Positions 42,676 to 52,643 of a stretch of DNA of 64,000 nt are shown here, one piece after another. A model generated the notes under the pieces. The model had not been told where the DNA came from, did not search any database, and saw only the letters and a program-made list of their open reading frames with translations. Numbering within the stretch: the first letter of the stretch is position 1; each line of letters opens with the position of its first letter. The position numbers were made by a program, and so were the translations under genes. This DNA is from Erythrobacteraceae bacterium (GTDB lineage Bacteria > Pseudomonadota > Alphaproteobacteria > Sphingomonadales > Sphingomonadaceae), in the NCBI GenBank assembly GCA_947479055.1, contig CANJYE010000008.1, positions 1-64,000 of the forward strand, in the 5' to 3' direction.

Positions 42676-43986
42676 ATGAAGATCGCCATGATCGGTTCCG
42701 GCTATGTCGGCCTTGTGTCCGGCACCTGCTTCGCTGACTTTGGTCACGAACTGGTATGTGTCGACAAGGACGCCGACAAGATCGCCCGACTGGAAGCGGG
42801 CGAGATTCCTATCTTCGAGCCTGGGCTGCATGATCTGGTGGCCAACAACGTCAAGGCAGGCAGACTTTCCTTCACAACGGACCTGGCATCGGCTGTGGCG
42901 GGCGCAAGTGCTGTCTTTATCGCGGTCGGGACACCATCGCGGCGCGGCGATGGCCATGCCGACCTGAGCTTTGTCTACGCCGCAGCCGAGGAACTGGCGG
43001 GGCTGGTCGATCAGCGGACCGTCATCGTGACCAAATCGACGGTTCCCGTCGGTACGGGTGACGAGGTTGAAAATATCGTCCTGAGGGTCAGGCCGGAACT
43101 CGAATTTGCAGTTGTTTCGAACCCGGAATTCCTCCGCGAAGGCGCCGCGATCGAGGATTTCAAGCGGCCTGATCGTATTGTCATCGGAGCAGACGAAGAC
43201 TGGGCAAAAGACGTTATGGAGCGGATATATCGCCCGCTCTATCTCAATAAGGCCCCAATTCAATTCACCAGCCGCCGGAGCGCGGAGCTGATCAAATACG
43301 CAGCCAATGCATTTCTTGCAACAAAGATTAGTTTTATCAATGAAATAGCTGATCTGTGCGAAGCGGTTGGTGCAAACGTGCAGGACGTCTCTCGCGGGAT
43401 CGGGCTCGACAAGCGGATCGGCGACAAATTCCTTCACGCCGGCCCGGGCTATGGTGGGAGCTGCTTCCCCAAGGACACTCTGGCGCTGCTGAAGACGGCT
43501 CACGACAACGATCTGCCCATGCGCATCGTCCATGCGGTGATCGACGTAAATGACCAGCGCAAACGCGCGATGGGTGCAAAGATTATCAAGGCACTGGGCG
43601 GAGACGCACGTGGAAAGCGCATTGCGGTGCTTGGCCTGACGTTCAAGCCCAATACGGATGACATGCGCGATGCCCCGTCCATCGCCATTGTCCAGGCGCT
43701 GACCGAAGCGGGTGCGGAAATCGTCGCCCATGATCCTGAGGGAGCTGCCGAAGCGGCGAAGATCTTCCCTCAGGTGAAAATCGGCGGAAGCCCGCTGGAC
43801 ACAGTGGCACAAGCGGATGCAGTTGTCCTTGTCACCGAATGGGATATTTATCGCGCGCTGGACCTGAAGCGGATCAAGGAGGCAATGAGAGGCGACGTTT
43901 TTGTCGATCTGCGCAATGTCTACTCGCCGCGGGAAGCGGACGAAGCCGGCCTTGCCTATACCGGCGTCGGCCTTCCCGGCGGCTAG
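42676..43986 (+). CDS. ugd: UDP-glucose 6-dehydrogenase
   Basis: A 436-aa dehydrogenase of the UDP-glucose/GDP-mannose family. The NAD site is GSGYVGLVSG (residues 8-17), the active-site nucleophile is C263 in GYGGSCFPKD, and K-containing motifs EFLREGAAI and FKPNTDDMRD are intact. It oxidises UDP-glucose twice to UDP-glucuronate, with 2 NAD+, supplying uronic acid for the polysaccharide. UDP-glucose is preferred over GDP-mannose from overall resemblance to UGDH (GTPSRRGDGHADLS). It is the first gene of the plus-strand polysaccharide arm and is separated from the next gene by 285 bp. Confidence 0.92.
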   Translation: MKIAMIGSGYVGLVSGTCFADFGHELVCVDKDADKIARLEAGEIPIFEPGLHDLVANNVKAGRLSFTTDLASAVAGASAVFIAVGTPSRRGDGHADLSFVYAAAEELAGLVDQRTVIVTKSTVPVGTGDEVENIVLRVRPELEFAVVSNPEFLREGAAIEDFKRPDRIVIGADEDWAKDVMERIYRPLYLNKAPIQFTSRRSAELIKYAANAFLATKISFINEIADLCEAVGANVQDVSRGIGLDKRIGDKFLHAGPGYGGSCFPKDTLALLKTAHDNDLPMRIVHAVIDVNDQRKRAMGAKIIKALGGDARGKRIAVLGLTFKPNTDDMRDAPSIAIVQALTEAGAEIVAHDPEGAAEAAKIFPQVKIGGSPLDTVAQADAVVLVTEWDIYRALDLKRIKEAMRGDVFVDLRNVYSPREADEAGLAYTGVGLPGG

Positions 43987-44271
43987 GCCCACGCAACCCA
44001 TTCAGCGACGCAATTGCCAGCCGCGGGCAAGCCCATGCTCCTTTATTGGCTACCGGTTTTGCATTGCAGCAGCCGATCCAGAGTGCTATGGCACTGATAT
44101 AGCTGATTTATAAAAAGAATACTCAATAAGTGGGGGACGGGCCGCCAAGGATTTTTACCCATTGTCTCAGTCTGTGACAGATATTTTTGCCGGATTTATG
44201 TCTTGTTGGCGTAATTTATCTTGTTCACCGATTAATCGCAGGGCTGAGATGTTCGTGTAAGGAGTTGGCTG
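43987..44271. promoter_or_regulatory. A/T-rich gap before the initiating sugar transferase
   Basis: 285 bp with an A/T-rich stretch (about 44085-44240, for example TTTATAAAAAGAATAC). It probably holds a separate promoter for the sugar-transferase operon. An AAGGAG ribosome-binding site precedes the GTG at 44272. No hairpin with a U-tract follows the upstream gene, so read-through is also possible. Confidence 0.45.
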
Positions 44272-45756
44272 GTGTTAGAAGTTCATCGCCGGGATGATTT
44301 TGAGAGTACGCACTCTCCCTTTTCGTTGAAGGTCGTACCCGGCACTGATTCTGAGCTTGTTTTGGATTCGGAAAATTCAGCAATTTCTCCTAAAATGATG
44401 CCCGAGGCGGCTTTGGCAAGGGCGCGAAGCAAGCTTGGTCGCCGGACCCGCATTGTCCTGGCGTCGGTGGGGCTGGATGTCGCCTGCATTGTGGGCGCCA
44501 TTGCCATCAGTTCATATGCAATCCTGGACCGCACCGCCTTCAGTACGTTCATCCGGGTGAGCCAGTTCGTAGTACCACTGTTTCTGCTCCTTACCCTGAA
44601 CGCAAATGCGCACCAGATTGCGACCATAGTCGATCGCAGCAAGTCGGTCCGGTCGGTGCTCCGCTCGATTGGGCTGGCAACGGCCTGCTTCATGCTTTCC
44701 GCGTTCTTCTGGAAATCAGGTCACACCTACTCCCGTCTGGTGCTGGGCATGAGCGTTTCGATTGCAGCAGTCGCGCTCACTTGCGGGCGGCTTGTGCTGA
44801 GAGGCTGGGCAGTCCGCCTGCTCGGCGACAGGCCGCTGGCATCGCTGTGCATCTATGATGGCATCCCGCAATCGGCGCGGGCCAGCGATTGCGCGTTTGA
44901 CGCGCGTGAACTCGGCATTTGCCCCGATCGTTCCGATCCGCGAAACATCGCCAGGCTCGGTCAGGTGACGCGGGGCATGGCCCGGGTCATCATCCATTGC
45001 CGACCCGAAGATCGTACCGCCTGGGCCTTCATGATCAAGGCACTGGATATCCCTTCGGAAATCGCTGTGCCCGAATTGACGGAACTTGCCCCGCTGGCGA
45101 TCGAGCATCGGGCCGGACAGGTCAGTGTAGTCGTGGCCAGAGGCGCCCTCGCCTGGAATCAGGCCCTGATGAAGCGGGCGTTCGATCTGGTTGTGGCCGG
45201 GGTGGCGTTGACACTACTGGCCCCGCTGATGATCGTAATTGCGACCATCATCCGCCTCGAAAGCCCAGGCCCCGCATTGTTCAGGCAGGACAGGATCGGC
45301 CTTGGCAATCGCAAGTTCCGGATCCTCAAGTTCCGTTCGATGCGGAGCGAGATGCAGGATGACAAGGCCAGCAAGCTGACCGAACGCAACGATCCGAGAG
45401 TGACTAGGTTCGGAAATTTCATCCGCAGGACCAGCCTTGATGAGCTGCCCCAGCTGTTCAATGTACTGAAGGGCGAAATGAGCATCGTTGGCCCCAGGCC
45501 GCACGCTGAAATGGCCCTCGCCGGCAAGGCGCTATACTGGGAAGTCGACGAGACCTACTGGCATCGCCATGTCGTCAAACCCGGAATGACCGGACTTGCC
45601 CAGGTCCGCGGACACCGTGGCAATACCTTCCATGAGGACCAGCTCAAGATGCGCCTTCAGGCAGACCTCGAATATGCCGCCGACTGGTCATTGTGGCGCG
45701 ATATCAAGATCGTTCTGCAAACCGCCGGCGTGCTGTTCGGCAAGCACACTTTCTGA
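44272..45756 (+). CDS. Polyprenyl glycosylphosphotransferase (initiating sugar-1-phosphate transferase)
   Basis: A 494-aa inner-membrane enzyme. An N-terminal region with about four hydrophobic segments (about 62-82, 95-110, 132-147 and 155-172) is followed by the bacterial sugar-transferase domain from about residue 300, beginning KRAFDLVVAG with a membrane anchor. It includes ESPGPALFRQDRIG, KFRSMR, the RRTSLDELPQLFNVL motif and VGPRPH. It transfers a sugar-1-phosphate from a UDP-sugar to undecaprenyl phosphate, starting each repeat unit. The WbaP/ExoY-like class is clear. Whether glucose or galactose is used is not. A GTG start follows AAGGAG. Confidence 0.92.
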   Translation: MLEVHRRDDFESTHSPFSLKVVPGTDSELVLDSENSAISPKMMPEAALARARSKLGRRTRIVLASVGLDVACIVGAIAISSYAILDRTAFSTFIRVSQFVVPLFLLLTLNANAHQIATIVDRSKSVRSVLRSIGLATACFMLSAFFWKSGHTYSRLVLGMSVSIAAVALTCGRLVLRGWAVRLLGDRPLASLCIYDGIPQSARASDCAFDARELGICPDRSDPRNIARLGQVTRGMARVIIHCRPEDRTAWAFMIKALDIPSEIAVPELTELAPLAIEHRAGQVSVVVARGALAWNQALMKRAFDLVVAGVALTLLAPLMIVIATIIRLESPGPALFRQDRIGLGNRKFRILKFRSMRSEMQDDKASKLTERNDPRVTRFGNFIRRTSLDELPQLFNVLKGEMSIVGPRPHAEMALAGKALYWEVDETYWHRHVVKPGMTGLAQVRGHRGNTFHEDQLKMRLQADLEYAADWSLWRDIKIVLQTAGVLFGKHTF

Positions 45757-45807
45757 TCCTTCCAGTTCCGATTTCCTTTTGCCACTTCCTGTCAGGAGCC
45801 CCCGTCT

Positions 45808-46881
45808 TTGTCCTCAATTAAGAAACCCACCGCTCTGGTTACCGGCATCACCGGACAGGATGGCGCCTATCTCGCCAAGTTGCTGCTGGATAAAGGCTAT
45901 GTCGTTCACGGGGTGAAGCGTCGTTCCTCTTCATTCAACACCGGACGGATCGAGGATATCTACCAGGACCCGCATGTCGAAGGTGCCAACCTCCATCTGC
46001 ATTATGGCGACATGACGGACAGCACCAACCTGCTGCGGATCATCCAGGAGACGGAGCCGGACGAAGTCTACAACCTCGCCGCGCAGAGCCATGTCGCGGT
46101 CAGTTTCGAGACGCCGGAATACACCGCCAATGCCGACGCCATCGGCACGCTGCGCCTGCTGGAAGCCATCCGTATCCTCAAGATGGAGAAGCGCTGCCGC
46201 TTTTACCAGGCCTCGACCTCGGAGCTTTACGGCCTCGTCCAGGAGGTGCCGCAACGCGAAACCACTCCGTTCTATCCGCGCTCACCCTATGCGGCAGCCA
46301 AGCTCTATGCCTATTGGATCGTGGTCAATTACCGCGAGGCCTATGGCATGCATGCCTCCAACGGCATCCTGTTCAACCATGAAAGCCCGCTGCGCGGCGA
46401 GACTTTCGTGACCCGCAAGATCACCCGCGCGGCAGCGGCGATCAAGCTCGGGCGGCAGGACAAGCTCTATCTCGGCAATCTCGGCGCCAAGCGCGACTGG
46501 GGTCACGCCAAGGAATATGTCCGCGGCATGTGGTTGATGCTGCAACAGGACGTGCCGGACGACTATGTCCTCGCCACCGGCGAGACCACCGAAGTGCGCC
46601 AGTTCGTGCAATGGGCGTTCGAGGATGTCGGGATCGCGCTGGAATGGCGCGGCGAAGGGATCGAGGAAAAGGGCTATTGCACCGCGACCGGGAAATGCCT
46701 GGTCGAAGTCGATCCTCGCTATTTCCGCCCGACCGAAGTTGAGCTGCTGATCGGCGACCCGACCAAGGCCCACGAAAAGCTGGGCTGGCACCATGACACC
46801 AGCGTCCGCGAGCTGGCCGCCGAGATGGTTCGCGAGGATCTGGTAATCATGCGCGACGCGCCCATCGCCAGGGGCAACTGA
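45808..46881 (+). CDS. gmd: GDP-mannose 4,6-dehydratase
   Basis: A 357-aa extended [14 protein letters not shown] (residues 12-22) is the nucleotide motif typical of GMD, STSELYG carries the catalytic Thr/Ser and Glu, and YAAAK provides Tyr about 160 and Lys about 164. [13 protein letters not shown] and [17 protein letters not shown] are family hallmarks. It converts GDP-D-mannose to GDP-4-keto-6-deoxy-D-mannose, the first step to GDP-L-fucose. The TTG start at 45808 has an AGGAG site about 10 bp upstream, and no ATG fits. It overlaps the next gene, fcl, by one base. Confidence 0.95.
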   Translation: MSSIKKPTALVTGITGQDGAYLAKLLLDKGYVVHGVKRRSSSFNTGRIEDIYQDPHVEGANLHLHYGDMTDSTNLLRIIQETEPDEVYNLAAQSHVAVSFETPEYTANADAIGTLRLLEAIRILKMEKRCRFYQASTSELYGLVQEVPQRETTPFYPRSPYAAAKLYAYWIVVNYREAYGMHASNGILFNHESPLRGETFVTRKITRAAAAIKLGRQDKLYLGNLGAKRDWGHAKEYVRGMWLMLQQDVPDDYVLATGETTEVRQFVQWAFEDVGIALEWRGEGIEEKGYCTATGKCLVEVDPRYFRPTEVELLIGDPTKAHEKLGWHHDTSVRELAAEMVREDLVIMRDAPIARGN

Positions 46882-47819
46882 TGACCTATTCGCTGGCGGG
46901 AAAGCGCGTGTGGGTGGCCGGCCATCACGGGATGGTCGGCAGCGCGATCGTTCGCACGCTAGGCCAGTCGGATTGCGAAGTCCTGACCTGCGAGCGTAGT
47001 GAAGTCGATCTGATGGACCAGCGGGCAGTGTTCGACTGGGCCGAACGGGCCAAACCCGACGCAGTTTTCGTCGCGGCTGCCAAGGTTGGCGGAATCCTCG
47101 CCAATTCGAGCTATCCGGCGGACTTCCTCTACAACAACCTGGTGATAGAGACGAATGTGATCGAGGGATCGCGCCGGGCCGGGGCGGAAAAGCTTATGTT
47201 CCTTGGCTCGTCCTGCATCTATCCGAAGCTGGCGGTGCAGCCAATCGTCGAGGATGCTCTACTGACCGGCCCGCTTGAGCCGACCAATGAATGGTATGCT
47301 ATTGCCAAGATCGCCGGGATCAAGCTGTGCCAGGCCTATCGCCTCCAGCATGGTTGCGACTACATCTCGGCCATGCCGACCAATCTCTACGGCATCGGTG
47401 ACAATTTCGATCTCGAAACCAGCCACGTCCTGCCCGCGCTGATCCGCAAGGCGCACGAGGCAAAACTGGCCCGAGCAAGCTCTATCACCATTTGGGGCAC
47501 GGGGACGCCGCTGCGAGAATTCCTGTTTGCCGACGATTGCGCCGACGCGCTGGTGTTCCTGATGGAAAATTATTCCGGACACAGCCACGTCAACGTCGGC
47601 AGCGGCGAAGATCTTTCGATTTACGAACTCGCCCAGATGGTCTGCGAGGTGGTCGGTTTCGAGGGTGAGATCCTGCGTGATCCGACCAAGCCCGACGGTA
47701 CTCCCCGCAAGCTGATGTCGGCCGATCGCCTGCGTGAACTGGGCTGGAAGCCCCGAACCGGACTGCGTGAAGGACTAGCCCTGACCTACCGGGCCTTTAT
47801 CGACCATGCGGCGGCATGA
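46881..47819 (+). CDS. fcl: GDP-L-fucose synthase
   Basis: A 312-aa bifunctional epimerase/reductase. The NADP motif is GHHGMVG (14-20), and the catalytic Tyr and Lys lie in WYAIAKIAG (about 139 and 143). LGSSCIYPK and the [12 protein letters not shown] stretch are characteristic of Fcl/WcaG. It epimerises GDP-4-keto-6-deoxymannose at C3 and C5 and reduces C4 with NADPH, giving GDP-L-fucose. It directly follows gmd (TGATG) and overlaps the glycosyltransferase by 4 bp, so all three are coupled. This makes L-fucose a very likely component of the polysaccharide. Confidence 0.94.
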   Translation: MTYSLAGKRVWVAGHHGMVGSAIVRTLGQSDCEVLTCERSEVDLMDQRAVFDWAERAKPDAVFVAAAKVGGILANSSYPADFLYNNLVIETNVIEGSRRAGAEKLMFLGSSCIYPKLAVQPIVEDALLTGPLEPTNEWYAIAKIAGIKLCQAYRLQHGCDYISAMPTNLYGIGDNFDLETSHVLPALIRKAHEAKLARASSITIWGTGTPLREFLFADDCADALVFLMENYSGHSHVNVGSGEDLSIYELAQMVCEVVGFEGEILRDPTKPDGTPRKLMSADRLRELGWKPRTGLREGLALTYRAFIDHAAA

Positions 47820-49057
47820 AGTTCCTGATTGTCAGCCTCAACTACAAGCCTGAACTAACCGGTAGCGGCCCCTATTCGGGCGGATTTGCCGAGGCCCTGG
47901 CCGCAAGGGGTCACGAAGTCGAGGTAATCGCAGGTAAACCGTTTTATCCGCAATGGAAGCTGTTCAAGGGTTACAGCGCCTGGCGCTGGAGCCGTTCGTT
48001 CGAAAACGGCGTGTCCGTGCTGCGTTGCCCGCTGTTCATTCCGGCAAAGGTCGGTGGCCTGACGCGTCTGCTTCATTATGCCAGCTTCGCGGTGACCGCT
48101 TTTATCCCGACGCTTTGGCGGGCACTGAGATTCAGGCCCGACATGATCGTGAATGTAGCCCCAACGCTGATGTCTGGGCCAGCCTGCCTGATTGCCGCCC
48201 GACTAGGCCGTGCCCGGACGCAGCTGCATATCCAGGATTTCGAGATCGAGGCCGGCTTCGCGACCGGACAATTGGGCGAGAGCAGCCTGACCGGCCGTCT
48301 GGCGATGCGTTTTGGCAATTGGGTCATTGGCGCCTTCGATTATACCACCACGATATCTCCCGCGATGTGCCGCAAGCTTCTCGGCAAGGGCCGCCGCCCG
48401 GAGACCATCTACGAGCTTCGTAACTGGGCCGAGATCGAACATATCACCCCGTCGGATCATTCCGGCTTTCGCGCCGAATGGGCGATTTCAACACCTCATG
48501 TCGCGCTCTACTCGGGCAGTATCGCCAAGAAGCAGGGCATTGACGTCCTGATCGAGGTTGCCCGCCATCTGGCTCATCGCAAGGACCTGAGTTTCGTGAT
48601 CTGCGGAAACGGGCCGACCGAGGACGAATTGCGGCTGGCAGCGAGTGACCTGCGCAATATCCAGTTCCGGAATTTGCAGCCGATCGAGCGACTGGGCGAG
48701 GTGCTAAACCTCGCCACGATCCACCTGCTGCCGCAAAAGACGGATGCGGCAGACCTCGTGCTGCCGTCCAAGCTCACCAACATCCTGGCATCAGGCAAGC
48801 CGGTCGTGGTCGGCAGTGCCCCCGGTACCGGACTTGCCGAGGAAATCGTCGGCTGCGGGATCGCAGTGGCACCGGAAAACCCGCAAGCGATGGCCGATGC
48901 GATCGAAACGTTGATCGAGGACCGGGATGCCTATCGCGAAATGGCTGCAAACGCCCGCCACCGCGCTATCACCTTCTGGCACAGGGACATGATCCTGGAC
49001 AATTATGAACGGAAATTGCGACACTGGATGGAGCCTGCTGCTGTCAGTGCAGGATGA
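47816..49057 (+). CDS. WcaI-like glycosyltransferase (GT4 family)
   Basis: A 413-aa GT-B glycosyltransferase. [20 protein letters not shown] at the start and the retaining-enzyme EX7E-like region KQGID...[14 protein letters not shown] resemble WcaI of colanic-acid loci, often encoded next to gmd-fcl. It likely transfers fucose or another sugar to the lipid-linked repeat unit on the cytoplasmic side. The ATG overlaps fcl by 4 bp. Donor and acceptor are not known. It is the last gene of the coupled gmd-fcl set before a 209-bp gap. Confidence 0.87.
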   Translation: MKFLIVSLNYKPELTGSGPYSGGFAEALAARGHEVEVIAGKPFYPQWKLFKGYSAWRWSRSFENGVSVLRCPLFIPAKVGGLTRLLHYASFAVTAFIPTLWRALRFRPDMIVNVAPTLMSGPACLIAARLGRARTQLHIQDFEIEAGFATGQLGESSLTGRLAMRFGNWVIGAFDYTTTISPAMCRKLLGKGRRPETIYELRNWAEIEHITPSDHSGFRAEWAISTPHVALYSGSIAKKQGIDVLIEVARHLAHRKDLSFVICGNGPTEDELRLAASDLRNIQFRNLQPIERLGEVLNLATIHLLPQKTDAADLVLPSKLTNILASGKPVVVGSAPGTGLAEEIVGCGIAVAPENPQAMADAIETLIEDRDAYREMAANARHRAITFWHRDMILDNYERKLRHWMEPAAVSAG

Positions 49058-49266
49058 CGATGGACCAGCTTGCCGGCACCTTGGCAACTCCAGCGGAATT
49101 CGCACCTATCCGACTTTCCTGACGAGCGCGTTTGCCCTGCCCGCGACAGCGAGACCCCTATCGACACATGGTGGCAAAGGTCTGTGCAAAGCGGTCCGGA
49201 TGGGTTAGCGAATTGAGCAATTGCAGTTTCCGGCGCAGGTCCCGGATGGAGGGGGATTTCCCGATT

Positions 49267-50598
49267 ATGTTTCGCAGCAGCTTCCTGTTTTCGAACATCA
49301 CCCTTGTCCTGTTTGCGGCGGTCCTGGCGCTGGCAACCGCCGCCACCACCGTCACCGTGGAAGATGCCAATCGCCAGACCTCTTTTTTCGTTTTGTGCTA
49401 CGCGCTTTCTACTCTCATTATCACAATAAATTACAAGAAGATCTCCGCCCAAAGTGAGTTTTTCTATTTTCAATCTTTCTATCCAGTATTAATTTTTTTC
49501 GCCATTCTCATTTCAAATGAAGTTCTTTTTCATGGAACCGACAAGGTTCCTTTGTTAATTTCGTACTTTGTTGGGACTGCCTTGTTATCCATTTTCATTC
49601 CCTTGCTGGCCTCCGAAAAGGATGACATCTTTGTCGGCCTTGCCAGAATGGTGGTGATCATCAGCGCACCACTGGTCATCCCTGCCATCTGGGGGGCCAT
49701 GGGGAACGAACATTTCCTTGGCCTGGCGATGCACAACAAGGCCTATTACGCCAAATATTCCTCGATCGTGGCCAGTTCCGGAGTCATGGATTTTCCCGAG
49801 ACGTTCGGTGCCCAGTTGGCCTTCGCGTTTGTTTGCGGCATTTACCTGATCCAGCGCAGCGCGCGTCCGTACTTGTGGATCGGCGCAGTCGCGCTCATCA
49901 CGGTAGGCCTGATCATCAGCCAGGCTCGCGCGGCAATCCTTGGGACCGTGGTTGCCATGGGCGTCGTCACGGTGGCAAGCAGAGTGCGCATTCACCCAGC
50001 GCTGGTGGTCGTTCTGTGCTGCATCGCGATCACTGCACCGATCTACGCCCTGAACCTGATCGAACTGCTTCCGGGCGCAAAGACCTTCCTTCGTTCCAGC
50101 ACCGGCCTGTCGGGTCGCGAAGGTGCCTGGGACTTTGGCGTCAGGCTGATCGCGGAAAAGCCACTGCAGGGATATGGTGCGTCGGCAGCGCAGGATTATA
50201 CCGAACGTTATGCCAGCTATCTCAGGAGCAACAATTTCAAGGCTGCTGGTGCAGGCTTTCACAACACCTTCCTGACACGCGCCTTTGACAACGGCATATT
50301 GTCGGCGGCGAGCTACCTGGCAATTTTTCTGATCGCCATGCGCCGGGCAGCGGGCAAGATCCAATTTTCACCCGAAGCAAGATTGGTGTTCTCCGCAATC
50401 GTTGTCGCGCTGGCGATCACTACCTATCGCGACATCAACGCCGGCGGCATGCGCAGCATCACGGTTCTGGTTTCGGTCTTCCTGGGACTTGGGCTGCTGT
50501 GCGGGATCAGGCGTTCCATACCGCTCGCGAAAGCATCGTCGTATTCACGCCGAACGCACGATAAACCCGCCGCGATACGGCCAGATTTTGCAAAATGA
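49267..50598 (+). CDS. O-antigen ligase/polymerase-like membrane protein (Wzy candidate)
   Basis: A 443-aa protein with about ten hydrophobic segments and a periplasmic-loop pattern GREGAWDFGVRLIAEKPLQGYGAS followed by HNTFL, typical of the Wzy_C/O-antigen-ligase family. As the polymerase-type gene of a Wzx/Wzy locus it would join repeat units in the periplasm. The start at 49267 has GGAGGGGG 11 bp upstream. An ATG at 49246 is the alternative. The segment about 49380-49580 is strikingly A/T-rich compared with the rest, a sign of mosaic origin. Its 3' end overlaps the convergent flippase gene by 92 bp. Confidence 0.83.
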   Translation: MFRSSFLFSNITLVLFAAVLALATAATTVTVEDANRQTSFFVLCYALSTLIITINYKKISAQSEFFYFQSFYPVLIFFAILISNEVLFHGTDKVPLLISYFVGTALLSIFIPLLASEKDDIFVGLARMVVIISAPLVIPAIWGAMGNEHFLGLAMHNKAYYAKYSSIVASSGVMDFPETFGAQLAFAFVCGIYLIQRSARPYLWIGAVALITVGLIISQARAAILGTVVAMGVVTVASRVRIHPALVVVLCCIAITAPIYALNLIELLPGAKTFLRSSTGLSGREGAWDFGVRLIAEKPLQGYGASAAQDYTERYASYLRSNNFKAAGAGFHNTFLTRAFDNGILSAASYLAIFLIAMRRAAGKIQFSPEARLVFSAIVVALAITTYRDINAGGMRSITVLVSVFLGLGLLCGIRRSIPLAKASSYSRRTHDKPAAIRPDFAK

Positions 50599-51862
50599 TG
50601 GTCGCGCTGACGGCAGCAGCAGCGCCGACGATGCCGAATGTTGCCGCACCGACAACAATCAAGAGAGCATAGGCGACGATCACGAGGATCGAAATCTTCG
50701 CCAGCTCGTTCTGCAAACCGGTCATGTTCATCAGGGCAGCGTTCGGACCGCAGAAGACATTGAACGCTTCACCACACAGCATGATGTAGATGATCGGCAG
50801 GCCACCCTGGAAGGAGGCGCCGGCGAATTCGAGCAGATAGGGGCTCGCCACCGCGAGGAGCAGGATGCTCGGCAGCGCCATCACCGCAGTGGCGCGAGCT
50901 GCGCGCGAAGCGGCGGCCTGCATCTTGGCCCTGTGTTCGGGGCTATTCCTGATGTCGTCATTCGATAGAGCCTCGGCCTCCTGCCGTAGCCGCGCGAATT
51001 CCGGACTTGCGACCATATGAGCCGCCTGCAGACCGAAGGACGCAAAACGGACAATCCGGCCCGCCAGCCAATAAAAGGCGATTTCAGTCGGAGCGACGAA
51101 GAAGGACAAAATGATCGCATCGATCTGCCGGATCGCAAAACTGCTGGCCGACGAGGGCAATGTGGCCAGCGAAGTCTTGATCCACTCGCTGCGCGCCACG
51201 GCAGGATCTCCCCGCCGGGCGTGCGGCCAGCGTCCCATAAGGAAACCAACCGCCAACAATATCGCCCCGACCGCGCCCGCGTAGAGGCAGAGAAAGGCAG
51301 TGCCAAGATCCACCACCGGGTTCCGCAGAAATACCGCGCAAGCCGTCGTAGCGATGACCAGAATTGGAAACACCAGATTGTAGGGTATAAGGGCTCTGGC
51401 CACCCCGTCGAACCCGCGCTGGATGCCCCCTGTAAGGTCGAGCAGCGGGAAGATCAGAATTAGCGGAACAGCCATGTAATAGGCCCGCGAAGCCTCTGCC
51501 TTTAGCGCACCGGTAGCGGCGCCGAAAAATCCGGCACCGGAGGCCGCCAGCCCGCCCAGGACGCCGCCGGCGAGCGTCATCAGGATGGCCGTCGTCAGAA
51601 ACGACCTGAGCTGCCCATCCCGGCCCGCATGGGTATAGGCCGCCACAAAGCGGATGGACGAGATGCTGAACCCAAGGCTGCCCACGTTCATCGCGAACAA
51701 CCCCCACGCCAGACCAACCGCGACGATACCATAGGTCTGCGGGCCTGCTGCACGCGCAAGCCACACATTCATGAGGAACATCAGCCCGGCACCCACAAGC
51801 CTGATCCCGAGCGCGGAGGCATATTGCGCGCGGCCACCGCGCAGCAACCGGGCCAGCTTCAT
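50507..51862 (-). CDS. Oligosaccharide flippase (Wzx-like, MOP superfamily)
   Basis: A 451-aa membrane protein with about 12 hydrophobic segments. The N-terminal GLMFLMNVWLARAAGPQTYG motif and overall length fit the polysaccharide-transporter (MOP) superfamily. It should flip the lipid-linked repeat unit across the inner membrane. It is the terminal gene of the minus-strand arm and overlaps the hydrolase gene upstream by 4 bp. Its 3' end crosses the 3' end of the plus-strand polymerase-like gene by 92 bp, so both proteins' C-termini are encoded on opposite strands of the same DNA. Confidence 0.88.
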   Translation of the reverse strand: MKLARLLRGGRAQYASALGIRLVGAGLMFLMNVWLARAAGPQTYGIVAVGLAWGLFAMNVGSLGFSISSIRFVAAYTHAGRDGQLRSFLTTAILMTLAGGVLGGLAASGAGFFGAATGALKAEASRAYYMAVPLILIFPLLDLTGGIQRGFDGVARALIPYNLVFPILVIATTACAVFLRNPVVDLGTAFLCLYAGAVGAILLAVGFLMGRWPHARRGDPAVARSEWIKTSLATLPSSASSFAIRQIDAIILSFFVAPTEIAFYWLAGRIVRFASFGLQAAHMVASPEFARLRQEAEALSNDDIRNSPEHRAKMQAAASRAARATAVMALPSILLLAVASPYLLEFAGASFQGGLPIIYIMLCGEAFNVFCGPNAALMNMTGLQNELAKISILVIVAYALLIVVGAATFGIVGAAAAVSATIILQNLAVSRRVYRAFGVNTTMLSRAVWNA

Positions 51863-52560
51863 GAGCCTGCCAACTGCGTTGCGGCGAGCAGCATGCGGTG
51901 CAATTCCCCTGACAACTTCAGGCTCTTGACCATGTCATGCCCTGCTCCCTGCTGCTCGAAAAGCGTGATGTTCGGCATTCCTTCCAGCTCGCGGGCATGG
52001 CGGCTGTCCAGCCGGGATCCAGTCCCAAAATAGATGCTGGCGGGCGATGCCAATGGATTTCTACGCAGGTAGGAGCGCAAATTATAGGTTGGGCAGCGCA
52101 AGCCGCGCTTCCGATACATCATTGCAACCTGTCTGAACCAGCGGAAATCAAGCGAGCGCAAACGTGTTGCGAAATCGACATAGGTTTGTGGCGCAAAGGC
52201 AATGATCCTGTCGGCCTTCAATTTCTGGCCCAGCAGAATGGCCGCGAAGCCCCCCATGCTGTTGCCGATGAATACCGTTCTGCGCGCACCGATACCGGAC
52301 AGAACCTTGGCGATATGCTCTGCCGCGCCCTCAAGCGAGCGATCCCCGTCATCGATACCCAGATGATACCATGCCTGCGAGACATCGCGCACATACAGCG
52401 TGCTGACAGGAATTTCCGCCATCATCCGACGAAACTCGAAAGGCGGCACGCCGATGCCCTCGGCTATTCCACCGAAAACGACGAATGCGACCTCGCTTCC
52501 TTCCTTCACTTCCAGCGCACTGCCTGCCTTGATCAGCGAGAACTCATCGGATCGAGTCAC
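51859..52560 (-). CDS. Alpha/beta hydrolase fold protein in the polysaccharide locus
   Basis: A 233-aa hydrolase-like protein with nucleophile elbow GNSMGG (about residue 100) and a C-terminal GAGHDM His. It resembles small esterases or acyl-transferring enzymes associated with capsule and sulfated-glycan genes, and may remove or transfer an acyl group on the polysaccharide. It overlaps the flippase by 4 bp (ATGA) and lies 83 bp downstream of a sulfotransferase on the same strand. There is no signal peptide, so it acts in the cytoplasm if correctly read. Confidence 0.75.
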   Translation of the reverse strand: MTRSDEFSLIKAGSALEVKEGSEVAFVVFGGIAEGIGVPPFEFRRMMAEIPVSTLYVRDVSQAWYHLGIDDGDRSLEGAAEHIAKVLSGIGARRTVFIGNSMGGFAAILLGQKLKADRIIAFAPQTYVDFATRLRSLDFRWFRQVAMMYRKRGLRCPTYNLRSYLRRNPLASPASIYFGTGSRLDSRHARELEGMPNITLFEQQGAGHDMVKSLKLSGELHRMLLAATQLAGS

Positions 52561-52643
52561 TGCAAAGTCCCATTCCCGTTACGACCCCGGCACCAAGGCC
52601 CGGCGTCCGCGATAACACAATCGTCGCCCGGTCCCTGCCCGGC

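Noticed and set aside
49003-49473. A minus-strand frame of 156 codons across the start of the polymerase-like gene
   Set aside because: It opposes the start region of a well-supported membrane protein and has no motif or start signal.
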